64,000 nucleotides of DNA from Halosolutus halophilus (GCF_022869805.1 NZ_CP094974.1:3162001-3226000), one strand, 5' to 3'; positions 47,664-56,582 are shown, counted from the first letter of the stretch. The notes: a model not told the origin generated them from the letters alone. Program-made: numbers and translations.

Positions 47664-48395
47664 ATGCAAGCCATCGACCAGCCGCGATTCGAGACCAGAG
47701 ACTACAGAGACATTTACGACTACATCGAGCGAAACGGTGCCGTCGCCATCGAAGAACTCGAGACGGCACTCTCGATCGAACCGAACCGCCTGCGAGAAGC
47801 GATCGACGAACTCAAACGAGACGAATACCTCGAGGAAGAAGGGAGCCTGTTACGGATCGCGATCGACACCGGTGCCGAGGTAGAACACACGACCGACGAC
47901 CTCACGTTCACGATTCGACCGGCGAACCAGGGCGACCTCAAGGGGATCGTGGGCGTGATGCGCGAGGTCGCCGAGGAGAACGACTACCTCGTCGCGGAGA
48001 CCGTCGTGGACCTGCTGGACCACGAGGAGGTCGTCTTCCGGCACAACGACATCGAGTCCCGGATCTTCTTCGTGGCCACAGTCGACGACGACGTGGTCGG
48101 CTGGGCCCACCTGCACGCGCCGAACTACGAGAAACTGGCACACACCGCCGAACTCACGATGGGCGTGCTCGAAGAGTACCGCGGCCACGGGATCGGCAGC
48201 CACCTCATGGAGCGAGGCCTCAGGTGGGCGCGGGAGAACGGGTTCGAGAAGGTATACCAGAGCGTTCCGGCGACGAACCAGGACGCCGTTCGGTTCCTCG
48301 AGGATCACCGCTGGGAGACCGAAGCGCTCCGGCAGGCCCACTACAAGATCGACGACGACTACGTCGCCGAGCAGATGATGGGCATCATGCTGTAG
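47664..48395 (+). CDS. GNAT acetyltransferase with N-terminal winged-helix domain
   Basis: A 243-residue protein. Residues 1-75 form a winged-helix-like domain (YIERNGAVAIEELETALSIE, then LREAIDELKRDEYLEEEG). Residues 85-235 are a GNAT fold, with the acetyl-CoA loop LEEYRGHGIGSHLMERGLRW and the C-terminal NQDAVRFLEDHRW. The fusion of DNA-binding-like and acetyltransferase parts is a known haloarchaeal arrangement. The substrate (protein N-terminus, lysine or small amine) is unknown. Confidence 0.87.
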   Translation: MQAIDQPRFETRDYRDIYDYIERNGAVAIEELETALSIEPNRLREAIDELKRDEYLEEEGSLLRIAIDTGAEVEHTTDDLTFTIRPANQGDLKGIVGVMREVAEENDYLVAETVVDLLDHEEVVFRHNDIESRIFFVATVDDDVVGWAHLHAPNYEKLAHTAELTMGVLEEYRGHGIGSHLMERGLRWARENGFEKVYQSVPATNQDAVRFLEDHRWETEALRQAHYKIDDDYVAEQMMGIML

Positions 48396-48410
48396 GCTCT
48401 CGCGATCGGC

Positions 48411-49097
48411 TCAGACGACGTCCCCTCGCACCGTCACGCCGTCCTGTCGTTCCCGCCAGGCGTGGAGTTCCCGTGCGGCCTCGGTCGCTTCCTCCTCGTC
48501 CATCCCGAGCATCTCCAGGGCCGCCGACAGCGTCGGTAGCGCCAGTTCGCTCTCGCGGAGTTTGCGGAACGCCTCGCCGCTTCGGGTACCGTCGGCCCAG
48601 AGACAGACGCCGCGGGGATCGAGCAACTGGGTGTAATCCTCGCGCAGTTTCGCCCCCCGGAGGCGCTGCGTGACGTTGTCCTCGAAGGGCGCGTTACAGA
48701 CCTCGAGGTGGATCGGTTCGTTCTCGCCGAGCAGGTGGGCGGCGAGGCACTTCTCGGGTGCGGCGTGGCCGTTCGCGTTCGCCCGGAGGTACTCCGGGTG
48801 GTCGGCGGCCCAGTCGGCACGAACCGACTTGCCGACGCCCTCGATCCCGTGTGATTCGCGGAACCGTGCCGCCGGCTCCCGATCGTCGTCGCCAGCGTCC
48901 GACGCGGCCCTGCTATCGTCTCGCATCAGCACGTCTTTCGTCAGGTACACGTCGAGCCGATCGACGGGATCGAGTCCGAGCGCGACGTCGCCGAACGCCC
49001 AGACTTCACGGACGGGGACGGGCATCCGCTCTTCCGCGACGGTGTCGACGAGGTCCTCGAGCCGATCGACCGCGTCGCTGCGGTCAAAGCCAGTCAT
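48411..49097 (-). CDS. Haloarchaeal conserved protein of unknown function (DUF7095-like)
   Basis: A 228-residue soluble acidic protein (VREVWAFGDVALGLDPVDRL, DVYLTKDVLM, LRGAKLREDYTQLLDPRGV, HAWRERQDGVTV at the end). I recognise it only as a conserved haloarchaeal protein of the DUF7095 kind. It has no membrane segment and no obvious catalytic motif. The N-terminal part (GDVALG...DVYLT) faintly recalls nucleotidyltransferase folds, which is weak. Start at ATG 49097. Confidence 0.65.
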   Translation of the reverse strand: MTGFDRSDAVDRLEDLVDTVAEERMPVPVREVWAFGDVALGLDPVDRLDVYLTKDVLMRDDSRAASDAGDDDREPAARFRESHGIEGVGKSVRADWAADHPEYLRANANGHAAPEKCLAAHLLGENEPIHLEVCNAPFEDNVTQRLRGAKLREDYTQLLDPRGVCLWADGTRSGEAFRKLRESELALPTLSAALEMLGMDEEEATEAARELHAWRERQDGVTVRGDVV

Positions 49098-49166
49098 CGG
49101 CCGAAGTTCGGTCTCGAGGCGCAAAACCGTTTCTCAGTCCGACGGTCCGCCCACTCTCGGTGCGTC

Positions 49167-49640
49167 TCAGGCTTTCTTCGACTGGTCCGTCGTGACGTAG
49201 ATCGTCTTCCGGACAGTCGCGTGGACCTCGCCCGTCGCGTCGACCAGATCGACCGTGTAGTGGCGATCGATCGACTCCGCGTCCGGCCGATCGAGTTCGG
49301 CACGGATCGCCTCGAGTTCCGCGTCGGAGAGCGTAAACCTCGCGTACAGCGTCTCGCGTCCGGGTTTCTTGAACCGGATCTCGGCCTCTTTATCCCAGAC
49401 GACGTACTCGTCGCCGAGCGTTTTGAGCAGCATGATCATGTAGAACGGGTCGACCGCGGCGTACATGCTCCCGCCGAAGGTCGTCCCGACGTAGTTTCGC
49501 GTGCGCCACGAGAGCGGCAGTTCGATCCGGATTTCCCGCCAGTCCGGGTCGATGTGGGTAACTCGCGCGCCGGTCCCCCGGTAGGCGGGAAACAGGTTGA
49601 ACGCGATCCGGTAGAGGCGGGCCCGCAGGGCGTCGAACAT
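49167..49640 (-). CDS. DUF4442/hotdog-fold thioesterase-like protein
   Basis: A 157-residue hotdog-fold protein of the DUF4442 family, related to PaaI-type acyl-CoA thioesterases. Landmarks: FPAYRGTGARVTHIDPDWRE, then the hotdog helix region GTTFGGSMYAAVDPFYMIML and a C-terminal EVHATVRKTIYV strand. The substrate is unknown. The longer frame to 49730 has no conserved part; ATG 49640 is the better start. It diverges from the alpha/beta hydrolase gene by 119 nt. Confidence 0.8.
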   Translation of the reverse strand: MFDALRARLYRIAFNLFPAYRGTGARVTHIDPDWREIRIELPLSWRTRNYVGTTFGGSMYAAVDPFYMIMLLKTLGDEYVVWDKEAEIRFKKPGRETLYARFTLSDAELEAIRAELDRPDAESIDRHYTVDLVDATGEVHATVRKTIYVTTDQSKKA

Positions 49641-49759
49641 ACCCGTTACTGGTGTGCAACGGCGAAAGTCCTTGTCAAACGGCGGATCGGTTCGCCCTCG
49701 TTTTCCCAGGCTCGTGTCAAGAGACCACATTTTTGTCCGTTCCCGGCAAACTGAGACGT

Positions 49760-50488
49760 ATGAGACACCGCGTCTTCAACGAGGACGGCGAGACGGAACT
49801 CGTCTTCGTCATGGGCTGGGGGAACCGATGGACCCACGAGAACGTCAGCTGGCTCATCGGCGAGTTGACCGACGCCGGCTATCGCGTCCACGCGTTCGAG
49901 TTGCCGACCAACATCGACGACTTCAAAGCCGACTGGCTCGAGCCGATCGCCGAGTACGTCCTCGACCTGGAGGGGTACCAGCTGCTGGGCCACAGCGCCG
50001 GCGCACTCGTCGCGCAGGCCCTCGACGGCGCGGACAACCACGTCTACCTGAGTCCGTGGTGGGGATACAGCGAGGACTACCCGGAGACGGTTCTCGATCT
50101 GGTCGCGACCGTCCCGACGACGTTCCCGTGCCTGCCGATCGCCGAGCTGGACGCGGACGCCCTCGGCGAACTGGCGACCGACCACCAGATCGCGACGACC
50201 CCGCGCTGGGTCTCGCCCGCGTTCGTCCGGGAGACCCGCCGCGCACAGCAGGAACTGCTGACGATCGACCACGACGCCGTCGTCTTCTGTTCGCTTCGCG
50301 ATCCCGTCGTCAGCCTGCGCCCGATCGGGGAGCGGGTCCCTGCCAGACACGTCGTGCTGTACGACGGCGGCCACGAACTGTTCTCCTCGCGGAGTCGCGA
50401 GGCCCACGTCGACACGCTACTCGCGGCGCTCGACGAGGGTGCCGCCGCGGTCGAGGAGCGAGACGAGGAAGACGAGATCCCCGCCTGA
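49760..50488 (+). CDS. Alpha/beta hydrolase
   Basis: A 242-residue small alpha/beta hydrolase. The nucleophile elbow is GHSAGALVAQALDG (Ser near residue 76), the oxyanion region is in FVMGWGNRW, the Asp is likely in FCSLRDPVV and the His in YDGGHELFSSR. Length and simple fold suggest an esterase or thioesterase-like enzyme. It starts at ATG 49760, not at the longer 49652 frame. It is followed by ncsA after 78 nt on the same strand. Confidence 0.8.
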   Translation: MRHRVFNEDGETELVFVMGWGNRWTHENVSWLIGELTDAGYRVHAFELPTNIDDFKADWLEPIAEYVLDLEGYQLLGHSAGALVAQALDGADNHVYLSPWWGYSEDYPETVLDLVATVPTTFPCLPIAELDADALGELATDHQIATTPRWVSPAFVRETRRAQQELLTIDHDAVVFCSLRDPVVSLRPIGERVPARHVVLYDGGHELFSSRSREAHVDTLLAALDEGAAAVEERDEEDEIPA

Positions 50489-50566
50489 CGACCGCCGCCG
50501 CCCGATCGACCTCGCTCGCTCTCGCAGACGAAACCGTGATGGAGGGCGACCCACAACGGACCGCTA

Positions 50567-51526
50567 ATGGACTGTAACCGGTGTGACGAAGAGGCGGTGA
50601 TGCACGCCGCCTACTCCGGAGCGCACCTCTGTGCGGATCACTTCCGCGAATCGGTCGAGAAGCGGGTGCGCCGTCGGGTGCGTCGGGACGACCTCGTCCC
50701 ACACGACGCGACGCCCGAAGACCCCCAGACGTGGGTGATCGGACTCTCGGGGGGAAAGGACAGCGTCGTCCTCACGCAGATCCTCCACGACACCTTTTCC
50801 GAGGACCCCCGCATCGAACTCGTCGGCCTGACGATTCACGAGGGCATCGAGGGCTACCGGGACAGATCGGTCGAGGCCTGCGTGGAACTCACGGACGACC
50901 TGGGGATTCGTCACGAACTCGTCACCTACGAGGACGAGTTCGGGGTTCGGATGGACGACGTCGTCGAAGACGACCCCGAGAATATGGCCGCCTGCGCCTA
51001 CTGCGGCGTCTTCCGGCGGGACGTGCTCTCTCGGTACGCCGCGGACCTCGGGGCCGACCTCCTGTTGACGGGCCACAACCTCGACGACGAAGCCCAGACG
51101 GCGCTGATGAACGTCCTCGAAGGCGACGTCGCCCAGATCGCCAAACACTTCGACGCCAGCCTCGGCCCGCTGTCGGAACGCGACGACCAGGAGGAGTTCG
51201 TCCCGCGCGCGAAACCACTTCGTGACGTTCCCGAGAAGGAAGTCGCCCTCTACGCCCACATCGACGACCTCCCGGCCCACATCACCGAGTGTCCCCACGC
51301 CAGCGAGGCCTACCGGGGCGAGATCCAGCAGTTGCTGTACGATCTCGAGGAGAACCATCCCGGGACGCGCCACTCGATCCTCGCCGGTTACGAGGAACTC
51401 GCCGGCATCGCCGCCGACGAATACGGCGGCGACGACGGCGCCGACCTGCAGGAGTGCGTCGAATGTGGCTCGACCACTACCCGCGAGGTCTGTCGGAAGT
51501 GTTCGCTCCTCGAGTCGCTGGCCTGA
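50567..51526 (+). CDS. ncsA: tRNA 2-thiolation protein NcsA (TtuA/Ncs6 family)
   Basis: A 319-residue PP-loop ATPase that thiolates the wobble uridine of tRNA together with the ubiquitin-like SAMP2. The N-terminal zinc finger CNRCDEEAVMH...CADH, the PP-loop GLSGGKDSVVL (residues about 64-74), a CAYCGVFRRDVL motif, GHNLDDEAQTALMN and the C-terminal zinc finger CVECGSTTTREVCRKC are all present. In Haloferax volcanii ncsA likewise lies next to ftsZ2. Here the two genes are convergent. Confidence 0.92.
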   Translation: MDCNRCDEEAVMHAAYSGAHLCADHFRESVEKRVRRRVRRDDLVPHDATPEDPQTWVIGLSGGKDSVVLTQILHDTFSEDPRIELVGLTIHEGIEGYRDRSVEACVELTDDLGIRHELVTYEDEFGVRMDDVVEDDPENMAACAYCGVFRRDVLSRYAADLGADLLLTGHNLDDEAQTALMNVLEGDVAQIAKHFDASLGPLSERDDQEEFVPRAKPLRDVPEKEVALYAHIDDLPAHITECPHASEAYRGEIQQLLYDLEENHPGTRHSILAGYEELAGIAADEYGGDDGADLQECVECGSTTTREVCRKCSLLESLA

Positions 51527-52141
51527 CCTGCGGTCCTCGACCGATCGGACGCGGTCGCTCGTCCGTTCGGGCCGGATCGGCAGTCCGCACCGCCGATCAT
51601 CGGATCGATCGTAAACGCGCTATTTCCCCCGTTTACGAGGAATTAGCTCCAGGCACCCGCGTGCAATCGGCACGTCTGCCGGCGTAGTGACGGACAGGTG
51701 CCACCCGTCGCGGTCTCTCCCGTCGCCGGTACGGTCGCCGATCGCGACGACGTTTTCGTCGACGCCGGAATCAACCACGGCACGGTGACGGTGTGCGAGC
51801 AGTAGAGTCCCCGCGATCTCGAAGTTGCTTCGGCCCGTCGTCCGTCAGCGGGCGGACTCTCGTACCACGTCCGGCCGGAAAAACGACTGCGCACGTCGGA
51901 CGGGCACCGAATGTGCACGCGATGAGCGTCGTCCGTCGATCGCAATCACGATCGCCGTCGCTCTCGCGCTTCGATCTTTCTGAATCGGCCACTGGTTCCA
52001 AAGAGAGCGTCGAACCGACGCTGAACCGGCGGTGTGTCGGTCGATCCGGGTGTACGGATCGGTGGTGTGTCGGACGATCCGAGCGTCGTATCGAGAGGGA
52101 AACAGCCGGTTCGAACGTCGGACCGGAAGTGTGTCGGACCG
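51527..52141. other. 615-nt gap between ncsA and ftsZ2 with repeats and one coding-like fragment
   Basis: No complete gene is supported. At about 51658-51807 the plus strand reads like the end of a halophilic protein (SDGQVPPVAVSPVAGTVAD, then DVFVDAGINHGTVTVCEQ, stop TAG) but a stop lies just upstream and there is no start, so it is at best a relic. At 52028-52138 the motif GTGTGTCGG occurs three times (GGTGTGTCGG at 52031 and 52064, AGTGTGTCGG at 52128), each within GATCCG/ACCGG-rich flanks, downstream of the ftsZ2 stop. Confidence 0.45.
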
Positions 52142-53323
52142 CTAGCGGATGACGTCGACGCCGTTCTGTTTCTCGAGTTCGCGCTTGCCCCCGTCGCTCT
52201 GGGCACCGAACTCGCGACTCTCGACGTTCTGGCTCGCGTCGAAGTCGGCCTCCGTGACGCCTTCGATGCTCTGGCGCGACTTGTCGGCCTGTTTCTGCGT
52301 CGTCGGCCCGAGCACCTGTGCGCTCTGGACGCCCGTCATGATCGCCATCACGCGGACCTTGCCCTTGTAGTTCTCCTGGATCCGGGCACCCCAGATGACG
52401 TTCGCCGACGCCTCGAGGCGTTCGGTGATGTTGTCGGCGATCCCTTCGGCCTCCTTGAGAGTGAGATCCGGCCCACCGGTGATGTGGACGAGGCCACCCG
52501 AGGCCCCACGGTAGTCGACGTCGAGCAGGGGGTGGTTCATTGCGTCCTTGACGACCTCGTCGGTCTTGTTCTTGTCCTGTGTCTCTCCGACCAGCATGAC
52601 CGCGACCCCGCCCTGGTTCATGATCGTGGACATGTCCGCGTAGTCTAAGTTGATCAGCGAGGGCTGGGTGATCGTCTCCGAGATTCCCTTGACGGTCTCG
52701 GCAATGATCTGATCCATCACCGAGAACGCCTTGCCGATCGGGAGGTTCGGGACGTAATCGAGCAGTCGGTTGTTGTCGAGGACGATGATCGAGTCGGCGC
52801 GATCGCGAAGCTTCTCGAGGCCCTCTTCGGCTTTCACCGTGCGGGCGCGCTCGACGTTGAACGGCGTCGAGACCATCCCGACGACGATCGCTCCCTGTTC
52901 CTTGGCGATCTTCGAGACGACGGGGGCGGCACCCGTGCCGGTACCACCGCCCATGCCCGCCGTCACGAACACGAGGTCGGCCTCGCCGAGGACTTCCTTG
53001 ATCGTACCCTGGGCCATCTCGGTGGCGCGTTCGCCCATCGAGGGGTCGCCGCCCGCCCCGAGCCCGTTGGTGAGGGACTTGCCGACGAGGATCTTCGTGT
53101 CGGCCTCGATCATCTTGAGGTGCTGTTTGTCGGTGTTGATCGCGATCGTGTCCGCACCGTCGACGCCGATGTTGTACAGTCGGTTGATCGTGTTGTTACC
53201 CGCGCCGCCGCAGCCGACGATGACGATTCGTGGATCCCCGAACTCGTCGCCGTCCATCTCGGCGTCCATCTCGCGGGCCTCTTCCTCGGCGTTCTCCAGG
53301 GCGTCCTGAACGATATCCTGCAT
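52142..53323 (-). CDS. ftsZ2: Cell division protein FtsZ2
   Basis: A 393-residue tubulin-like GTPase that forms the division ring. The N-terminal GTP-binding half has [17 protein letters not shown], the tubulin signature [15 protein letters not shown] near residue 125, and the T7-loop region [11 protein letters not shown]. The C-terminal tail ends NGVDVIR, as in haloarchaeal FtsZ2, and the N-terminus [20 protein letters not shown] matches that paralogue as I remember it. FtsZ2 drives constriction while FtsZ1 organises the ring in Haloferax. It lies 2 nt after cdrS, so the pair is one operon, as described in Halobacterium and Haloferax. Confidence 0.92.
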   Translation of the reverse strand: MQDIVQDALENAEEEAREMDAEMDGDEFGDPRIVIVGCGGAGNNTINRLYNIGVDGADTIAINTDKQHLKMIEADTKILVGKSLTNGLGAGGDPSMGERATEMAQGTIKEVLGEADLVFVTAGMGGGTGTGAAPVVSKIAKEQGAIVVGMVSTPFNVERARTVKAEEGLEKLRDRADSIIVLDNNRLLDYVPNLPIGKAFSVMDQIIAETVKGISETITQPSLINLDYADMSTIMNQGGVAVMLVGETQDKNKTDEVVKDAMNHPLLDVDYRGASGGLVHITGGPDLTLKEAEGIADNITERLEASANVIWGARIQENYKGKVRVMAIMTGVQSAQVLGPTTQKQADKSRQSIEGVTEADFDASQNVESREFGAQSDGGKRELEKQNGVDVIR

Positions 53324-53325
53324 CG

Positions 53326-53505
53326 TTACACCTTCGCCCAGGTGCGTTTACCGGACTGCTCGCTGTGTCCGTCGTACTGTTCGTTGATCATCTCTCGGAC
53401 CGCCGACCGAATCGCTTCGCTCCGGTTCGGGAACTCGCCCGAGTCGACCAGTTGTTCTACCTCCTCGATCTGCTGTTTCGGGATTCGCAGTGTCACACGC
53501 TCCAT
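53326..53505 (-). CDS. cdrS: Ribbon-helix-helix transcription regulator CdrS
   Basis: A 59-residue ribbon-helix-helix protein: strand [19 protein letters not shown], then helices [19 protein letters not shown]. It matches the short cell division regulator CdrS, shown in Halobacterium and Haloferax to control ftsZ2 and cell division. The frame is open to 53586, but ATG 53505 begins the conserved strand. It is followed by ftsZ2 after 2 nt. Its promoter region carries a repeated GTAAGAC motif that is probably an RHH operator. Confidence 0.85.
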   Translation of the reverse strand: MERVTLRIPKQQIEEVEQLVDSGEFPNRSEAIRSAVREMINEQYDGHSEQSGKRTWAKV

Positions 53506-53525
53506 GATTGTATTCCCCGTTGAGG

Positions 53526-53698
53526 GTAAGACGGATCGCGCGCCCCTGTCAGACGCAGCGTGTCTTACGTCGGAACCGCCCGACATCGGGCGTTTTCCGG
53601 CCCCAGCCGACCGCTGTAAGACAACCGTCTTACGCGAATAAGGAAGAGACTGGCCGATACAATAAAACTTTCGTCCATCATCACTTTCTGTGTCTTAC
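53526..53698. promoter_or_regulatory. cdrS-ftsZ2 promoter with GTAAGAC/GTCTTAC operator array
   Basis: Five copies of the heptamer GTAAGAC or its complement GTCTTAC occur within 173 nt: 53526-53532, 53562-53568, a full dyad 53616-53622 with 53627-53633 (AACC spacer), and 53692-53698. On the minus strand a TTATTC box (complement of 53635-53642) sits directly ahead of the dyad, so the dyad would cover the expected start of the cdrS-ftsZ2 transcript. A second TTTTATT box is at about 53660-53667. Binding by CdrS and/or the long regulator CdrL is the obvious reading; ribbon-helix-helix dimers favour such short dyads. Confidence 0.65.
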
Positions 53699-53716
53699 GA
53701 CTGTCGTCGGTTCCGA

Positions 53717-54247
53717 CTATTTCGAGTCGAGCACGTCCGCGGCGGGCGTTCGGCGACCGCAGCTGGGACAGAACGCCCAGTCCGATCGGAGTTCGTCGCC
53801 GCACTCACAGAACGACCGCCGAGACGCTTTCTCCCCGCAATTGGGGCAGTAGACGTGGTCCGCGTCGACGTCTTCGCCACACTGGCTGCACCGGCGATCG
53901 CGGTCGGCGGGCTCCGCCGGGACGCCAGTCGATTGTGAGACATCTGTATTACGGTCCGCGGCGTTCCCGTCGAGTGTGATTGACACGTTGACGTCCTGTG
54001 GTTCTCGTGGGGGTCGCTCTCCGACTCGCTCCGACAACAGTGTGTCCACGCGCTCGCGAATCAGATCGTCGATCGGACCCGTCCCGTCCTGTCGAACGCC
54101 TTCGTCCGCGTTCTGGTTCCCCTCGCGCTGCTCCGCGTCCGTAAGATATGCCCGGAGCGCCTCCCGCATCACTTCGCTTTTCGAGGCGTCCAGGGTCTCG
54201 AGTTCGTCGACGAGATCGTCGTCGGCGCGGAACGTGATCTTGCTCAT
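53717..54247 (-). CDS. cdrL: Ribbon-helix-helix/zinc-ribbon regulator CdrL
   Basis: A 176-residue protein. The N-terminus is a ribbon-helix-helix (MSKITFRADDDLVDELETL, then SKSEVMREALRAYLTDAEQR). A polar linker (about 45-115) follows, then a double zinc ribbon at the C-terminus (CSQCGEDVDADHVYCPNCG and CECGDELRSDWAFCPSCG). This is the architecture and place of CdrL, the long cell division regulator upstream of cdrS-ftsZ2 in Halobacterium. It has its own start region at 54248 and is separated from cdrS by the operator array. Confidence 0.85.
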   Translation of the reverse strand: MSKITFRADDDLVDELETLDASKSEVMREALRAYLTDAEQREGNQNADEGVRQDGTGPIDDLIRERVDTLLSERVGERPPREPQDVNVSITLDGNAADRNTDVSQSTGVPAEPADRDRRCSQCGEDVDADHVYCPNCGEKASRRSFCECGDELRSDWAFCPSCGRRTPAADVLDSK

Positions 54248-54379
54248 GGGGGATAGGTACCTTGCATGTTAACACTTCACCCATATTAATCATTCTTCCG
54301 TTCACGGTTTGTTACACACTCGCATTCGAGGATGAATGGTAACCCTTATGTTTGCACCGGCGACTACGTTCTGGTGTAC

Positions 54380-54453
54380 CCGCCCTTAGCTCAGACTGGT
54401 AGAGCAGTCGACTGTAGATCGACTTGTCCCCCGTTCAAATCGGGGAGGGCGGA
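54380..54453 (+). tRNA. tRNA-Tyr (GUA)
   Basis: A 74-nt cloverleaf without intron. The acceptor arms CCGCCCT (54380-54386) and AGGGCGG (54446-54452) pair fully, with discriminator A at 54453. The D arm GCTC...GAGC, the anticodon arm GTCGA/TCGAC with anticodon GTA at 54414-54416, and the T arm CCCCG-TTCAAAT-CGGGG are all intact. CCA is not encoded. A TTATG patch about 30 nt ahead may be its promoter. Its 3' part is repeated at 57711, so it marks an integration site. Confidence 0.96.
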
Positions 54454-54457
54454 CTTC
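54428..54457 (+). repeat. att-like direct repeat, left copy (in tRNA-Tyr)
   Basis: Thirty bases from CCCCCGTTCAAATCGGGG to the ACTTC beyond the tRNA end are identical to 57711-57740. This copy completes the functional tRNA. The flanks diverge on both sides. Confidence 0.85.
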
Positions 54458-54569
54458 TCCTGCGAACGGATTACAGTCGACGTACAGCGGACGACATTCA
54501 TCTCGCTTACACTTCTGGTTCTGGCCTTCCCATCGCTTATCTTGGTCGCGTTTGGCGAGCGCGCGGAAC

Positions 54570-55784
54570 TTACGCCGCCGGATCTCCCCCAGATCCGACG
54601 TCGGAACGGTCTGTCTCGGACGGACGGTCGTCCTGCTGGTCGGCCACGCTATCGGAGTACTCGTCGAGCGTGTGCTCGGGTTCGCCGTCGGCGCGCTCGT
54701 GCTCCGGATCGGCCAGGACCGGGAGAATCATCTGGACGAATATCACGATGAACAGCATCAGGAACGGTCCGAGGAAGATCCCTGACCAGCCAAACAGTGG
54801 CGGACCGAACAGGTACGCGAACATGACCAGCCCGGTGTTGAGCAACCGGCCGGAGAGGTACGGTCGGATGTACGTCCGGACGAGATTGTCGAACGCAACG
54901 ATCATGACCGCGAGGAACACCAGCGGAACCCAGAGGAATATCGGATCGACAGCGACCGCCTGAACGGCAAGGATCGCGGCGATCATGGCGTAAACGATCG
55001 ATCGCCCGACGAGCGGGACGAGCGTGAAGAGGCCGGTGACGACGGCAAACAGCACCGCTGAGGGGATCGCTATTCCTCTTGGAGCGGCGAGGTTGAACAC
55101 CGCGTAGATGACCGCCGAGAGGATGATGACCGCGAAGATGGTCATCGTGTAGCCGAAGTAGACCGAACCCAGCCCGCGATCGACGGCCGACAGGTACTCC
55201 GATGTGAGGGTGTCCTCGCCGAACACGTTCGATTCGAACCAGACTGCGATGTCGCGGTCGCTGATCAGCAGGAAGAACGCGATCAACAGCGAGATGAACG
55301 CGTTGAAAAGCACTGCGCCGATCGCACCGACTACGCCGCCGACCGTGCCCAATAGGTTCTGGACGGACGGTTCCTGGATCAGCACGAGCGTCGTGTCGTA
55401 CACCTCCGAGGGCGTGTTCGGGAGATCCGAGATCGGGATCGGTAACTGCGCGACGATCCTGTCGACCGGCACGTTCGAGACTGCCGTCACGAGTTGCCCG
55501 AGCGCGACGAGCAAGATCACGCCGGCCACCAGGACGATCGGGACGATGATCAGGAGCAGCGTCAGGGCCGCGACGAGAGTCGGCGAGGCGATGTGCTGTT
55601 CGAGTCGCCGGGTGATGGGCCGCGCGACGTAGTAAATAAACAGGCCGAAGACGAGCCACGGGAGATACTGGTTGACGACGAGTCCAAGGACGGCCAGTAG
55701 CACAGCCCCCAGACCCCACCATCCGAGGTGTTCGCGCGCCGCCCAGACGCGGACGTTACGAACCGGAGAGTCAGTTTCGCCCAT
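54570..55784 (-). CDS. AI-2E family transporter (PerM/TqsA-like)
   Basis: A 404-residue membrane protein of the AI-2E transporter family. About eight hydrophobic segments are arranged as in PerM: LGAVLLAVLGLVVNQYLPWL, FGLFIYYVARPITRRLEQH, LLLIIVPIVLVAGVILLVAL, a long loop, then VVGAIGAVLFNAFISLLIAF and several more. The segment AYLFGPPLFGWSGIFLGPF near the end matches the family's conserved C-terminal part. Haloarchaea do not make AI-2 in a known way; relatives export small molecules or work as Na+/H+ antiporters. It is the first gene inside the tRNA-Tyr islet. Confidence 0.88.
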   Translation of the reverse strand: MGETDSPVRNVRVWAAREHLGWWGLGAVLLAVLGLVVNQYLPWLVFGLFIYYVARPITRRLEQHIASPTLVAALTLLLIIVPIVLVAGVILLVALGQLVTAVSNVPVDRIVAQLPIPISDLPNTPSEVYDTTLVLIQEPSVQNLLGTVGGVVGAIGAVLFNAFISLLIAFFLLISDRDIAVWFESNVFGEDTLTSEYLSAVDRGLGSVYFGYTMTIFAVIILSAVIYAVFNLAAPRGIAIPSAVLFAVVTGLFTLVPLVGRSIVYAMIAAILAVQAVAVDPIFLWVPLVFLAVMIVAFDNLVRTYIRPYLSGRLLNTGLVMFAYLFGPPLFGWSGIFLGPFLMLFIVIFVQMILPVLADPEHERADGEPEHTLDEYSDSVADQQDDRPSETDRSDVGSGGDPAA

Positions 55785-56021
55785 GGTAGTGATTCCACAG
55801 TGAGAGTATTAACGAAATTGCATCTTCAGGCTGAATTACCAAGAAACAGGCTTCCAGGCAACGACACGTTCGTGTATGAGGGGGGAGTTTTGTTTGAAAT
55901 CGTTGTATAGACTGCCCGTATCGATACCCGAGTACTACTGTATATACAGTCCGCGGGATCGTACTGTCCGTATCCTGTGAAACGCTCTTTATCACCACTA
56001 ACAGCGTACTAACGCTTGATT

Positions 56022-56426
56022 ATGAGCATCAACTGGACGGCTGTAATAACCGGATTCGTCACGACCCTCGCGTTAGGGTTCATCAGCGGGCTCATCTACG
56101 TGGGATCGGAAGCCTCGGTCGTGCTACTGTACTGGGGTGGAATCGGTGTCCTCGGTGGCCTCACCGCCGGATATCTCGCTGGCGGGGCGGTAAGTTCCGG
56201 TGCGATCCACGGCGGTATCGCGACCGTCTTCGGGTCCCTGGTCTTGTTAGCCCTTGCGACGTTCACGACCCTGCTATTCGCAGGTCTCGTCGCGTCGTTC
56301 AGTGTGCTTGTCCTCGGGATACTCATGCTCGCCTTCTACGCCATCCCCGGTGCCCTGGGTGGTGCGATCGGCTCGTGGGCCAAGGGACGCCGGACCGCTC
56401 CGGAACCGACGGGCACGCGGGCCTGA
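56022..56426 (+). CDS. DUF5518-type small membrane protein
   Basis: A 134-residue very hydrophobic protein with four predicted membrane segments: WTAVITGFVTTLALGFISGL, VVLLYWGGIGVLGGLTAGYL, ATVFGSLVLLALATFTTLLF, and SFSVLVLGILMLAFYAIPGA. Gly-rich helices and the GGLTAGYLAGG segment fit the haloarchaeal DUF5518 family, whose function is unknown. TTTATC lies 30 nt or so upstream of the ATG at 56022. It is inside the tRNA-Tyr islet. Confidence 0.7.
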   Translation: MSINWTAVITGFVTTLALGFISGLIYVGSEASVVLLYWGGIGVLGGLTAGYLAGGAVSSGAIHGGIATVFGSLVLLALATFTTLLFAGLVASFSVLVLGILMLAFYAIPGALGGAIGSWAKGRRTAPEPTGTRA

Positions 56427-56486
56427 GCGATCGTTGGCAGCAACAGTAACAGTCCGTCTCCGTGACCAGGTAACCGGTTCCTTACC

Positions 56487-56582
56487 GAAGATGGTTGCAG
56501 AGTCACTGAACAGCGTCCCGGGGATACCGGCCGCTCGGCGCTGACCACCGGAGAGTTCGATACCGTACTCACCGATGGTCGT
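56487..56582 (-). pseudogene. ABC-transporter ATPase remnant (signature region)
   Basis: About 32 codons on the minus strand read TTIGEYGIELSGGQRR and then GTLFSDSATIF. This is a degraded version of the signature-to-Walker-B stretch of MsbA-like exporters (GE.G..LSGGQRQR..IARA). Nothing recognisable as Walker A or membrane domain is left on either side. It indicates that the islet once carried, or captured, an ABC exporter gene. Confidence 0.55.

Noticed and set aside
54332-54751. A plus-strand ORF running through tRNA-Tyr, with a hydrophobic stretch after it
   Set aside because: It overlaps the tRNA and the end of the AI-2E gene. The hydrophobic piece (LTLLVLAFPSLILVAFG) has no start of its own and could be debris of the integrated element.
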